Shown here one piece after another: positions 5,464-6,260 of a DNA stretch of 6,260 bases (position 1 is its first letter; each line of letters starts with the position of its first letter). The notes beneath the pieces were generated by a model. The model saw only the letters and a program-made list of their open reading frames with translations, was not told the DNA's origin and did no database searches. Source of the DNA: an uncultured Ruminococcus sp. (GTDB taxonomy: Bacteria; Bacillota_A; Clostridia; Oscillospirales; Acutalibacteraceae); NCBI GenBank assembly GCA_902773395.1, contig CACYEJ010000054.1:1-6260 (forward strand), given 5' to 3'. The translations under genes were made by a program, and so were the position numbers.

Positions 5464-6039
5464 ATGAATCTGAAAATAGTTTCTGAAAAAAACGAATATC
5501 AAGCTATAGAAAAAATATATTTAGAATCATTTCCGGATAACGAGCGTGCTCCAATGAAGCTTTTGAAGAAGCGTGCAGATAAGGGCAAAGCCGACTTTCT
5601 CGCTGTTTATGACAACGAAGTAATAGTAGGTATGGCTTATGTTGTCTGCTGCCGTGATTTAGCATATCTGTTTTATTTAGCAGTTGACAAAACGAAACGA
5701 GGAAAGGGTTACGGTACGCATACTATAGCCGCCCTGCTTGAAAGATACCGTGGAAAAAGATTTTTCCTTGCACTTGAACAGCTCGATGAAACCGCTCCAA
5801 ATTATGCTCAGCGTTTAAAGCGGCATAATTTCTATAAGTCGTGCGGATTGAGAGATCTTCCTTTCAAATTAAAAGAGGGCACTGTCACCTTTGCGGCAAT
5901 GGGAGGACATTTGACAGATGAAAATGTTGATAATGTCAGTGATGATTTTTCCGTTCGTCCGGAGGAGTATAAGGAGCTAATGAATCGTTATCTTGGTTTT
6001 TTCATGAGGCATGTGGTTGATGTTAGGCTGCTTACGTAA
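5464..6039 (+). CDS. GNAT-family N-acetyltransferase
   Basis: A 191-residue cytoplasmic protein with the GNAT fold. The N-terminal part (IEKIYLESFPDNERAPMKLL) is the usual first strand and helices. Strands LAVYDNEVIVGMAYVV and AYLFYLAVD are followed by the acetyl-CoA pyrophosphate loop KRGKGYGT (78-85), which fits the Q/RxxGxG/A signature of motif A. The later FYKSCGLRDL (about 123-132) corresponds to the motif B region. The substrate cannot be told; small molecules, peptides or protein amines are all possible. A C-terminal extension of about 40 residues (VRPEEYKELMNRYLGFF) goes beyond the minimal fold. ATG 5464 has GAGGA at 6 bases. The gene starts 15 bases after the kinase frame ends, so it is cotranscribed and may be translated with it. 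Whether it modifies the kinase, its targets or something unrelated is open. Confidence 0.88.
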   Translation: MNLKIVSEKNEYQAIEKIYLESFPDNERAPMKLLKKRADKGKADFLAVYDNEVIVGMAYVVCCRDLAYLFYLAVDKTKRGKGYGTHTIAALLERYRGKRFFLALEQLDETAPNYAQRLKRHNFYKSCGLRDLPFKLKEGTVTFAAMGGHLTDENVDNVSDDFSVRPEEYKELMNRYLGFFMRHVVDVRLLT

Positions 6040-6111
6040 TTAAACCTGCCGATATAAAAATGCTAAATCTTACTGCTCTTTAAATTTACAGACTATATAA
6101 AAATCAAAAAA

Positions 6112-6149
6112 CTCTTGGCGTGGTGTTCCCCATGACCAAGAGCTTTTTT
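6112..6149 (+). terminator. Bidirectional rho-independent terminator after the GNAT gene
   Basis: CTCTTGG (6112-6118) pairs with CCAAGAG (6136-6142). Inside, GTGG (6120-6123) pairs with CCAT (6130-6133) around a TGTTCC loop. CTTTTTT follows on the plus strand, and AAAAATCAAAAA precedes it, which gives a U-tract for minus-strand transcripts. It therefore ends both the kinase-GNAT operon and the converging gene at the right edge. Confidence 0.85.
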
Positions 6150-6150
6150 A

Positions 6151-6260
6151 TTATTGAGCTGATTTTAATTCTGTTTTTTGAAATATTTTCAAATCCTTGT
6201 CAAGTGACTTTGATTGCAGATAGTTTCGAAAATACATCACCGCTACTGCAATAACGTATA
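6151..6260 (-). CDS. C-terminal end of an unidentified minus-strand gene (partial)
   Basis: Reading the minus strand from the window edge gives 35 open codons ending in TAA at 6153-6151. The residues begin with a hydrophobic run (YVIAVAVMYF) followed by a polar, lysine-rich tail (RNYLQSKSLDKDLKIFQKT). This looks like the end of a transmembrane helix with a short cytoplasmic tail. It stops directly beside a terminator that works in its direction, which supports it being real. The family cannot be told from so little. Confidence 0.5.
   Translation of the reverse strand, partial: YVIAVAVMYFRNYLQSKSLDKDLKIFQKTELKSAQ

Noticed and set aside
1..6260. CRISPR arrays, tRNA or rRNA genes
   Set aside because: No regularly spaced repeats, no tRNA cloverleaf and no rRNA-like segments were seen on either strand.

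Overview
The window looks like chromosomal DNA of a low-GC Gram-positive bacterium, most likely a gut-type clostridium. The base composition is AT-rich, ribosome binding sites are strong (AGGAGG type), promoters are consensus sigma-A type, every complete gene ends in TAA apart from one TAG discussed below, and the zinc-ribbon kinase architecture is common in Clostridia. The species cannot be fixed from this sequence.

Left part (1-1203): a minus-strand gene for a small XRE-type helix-turn-helix regulator with its own extended -10 promoter, followed by about 830 bases without an intact gene. That gap is not blank. It holds a decayed fragment of an IS3-family transposase (minus strand, recognisable by the HSDRGSQYTS motif), an orphan plus-strand terminator hairpin, and a strong minus-strand terminator for the next operon.

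Middle-left (1204-2466): a minus-strand, two-gene operon with the layout of a toxin-antitoxin system. The first gene is a Panacea (DUF4065/SocA-like) antitoxin. Two bases after its stop comes a 158-residue putative toxin that starts with TTG. The operon has a near-perfect promoter (TTTACA-17-TATAAT) and its own terminator. Upstream lie several unexplained hairpins and the terminator of the next gene.

Right part (2419-6149): a divergent module. On the minus strand is a membrane-anchored HEMGH-motif metalloprotease-like protein. Its 5' leader carries two tiny coupled reading frames and a duplicated initiation cassette. On the plus strand, from a facing promoter, is a zinc-ribbon Ser/Thr protein kinase with two transmembrane helices and a C-terminal domain, followed 15 bases later by a GNAT acetyltransferase. 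The kinase gene is split by a single in-frame amber codon at 4756-4758, located inside a 36-bp tandem repeat. The downstream 229 codons remain open in the same frame and have no credible start of their own. This is either a recent nonsense mutation or a read-through codon, and it is the most interesting point in the window. The module ends in a bidirectional terminator shared with the tail of a partial minus-strand gene that runs off the right edge.
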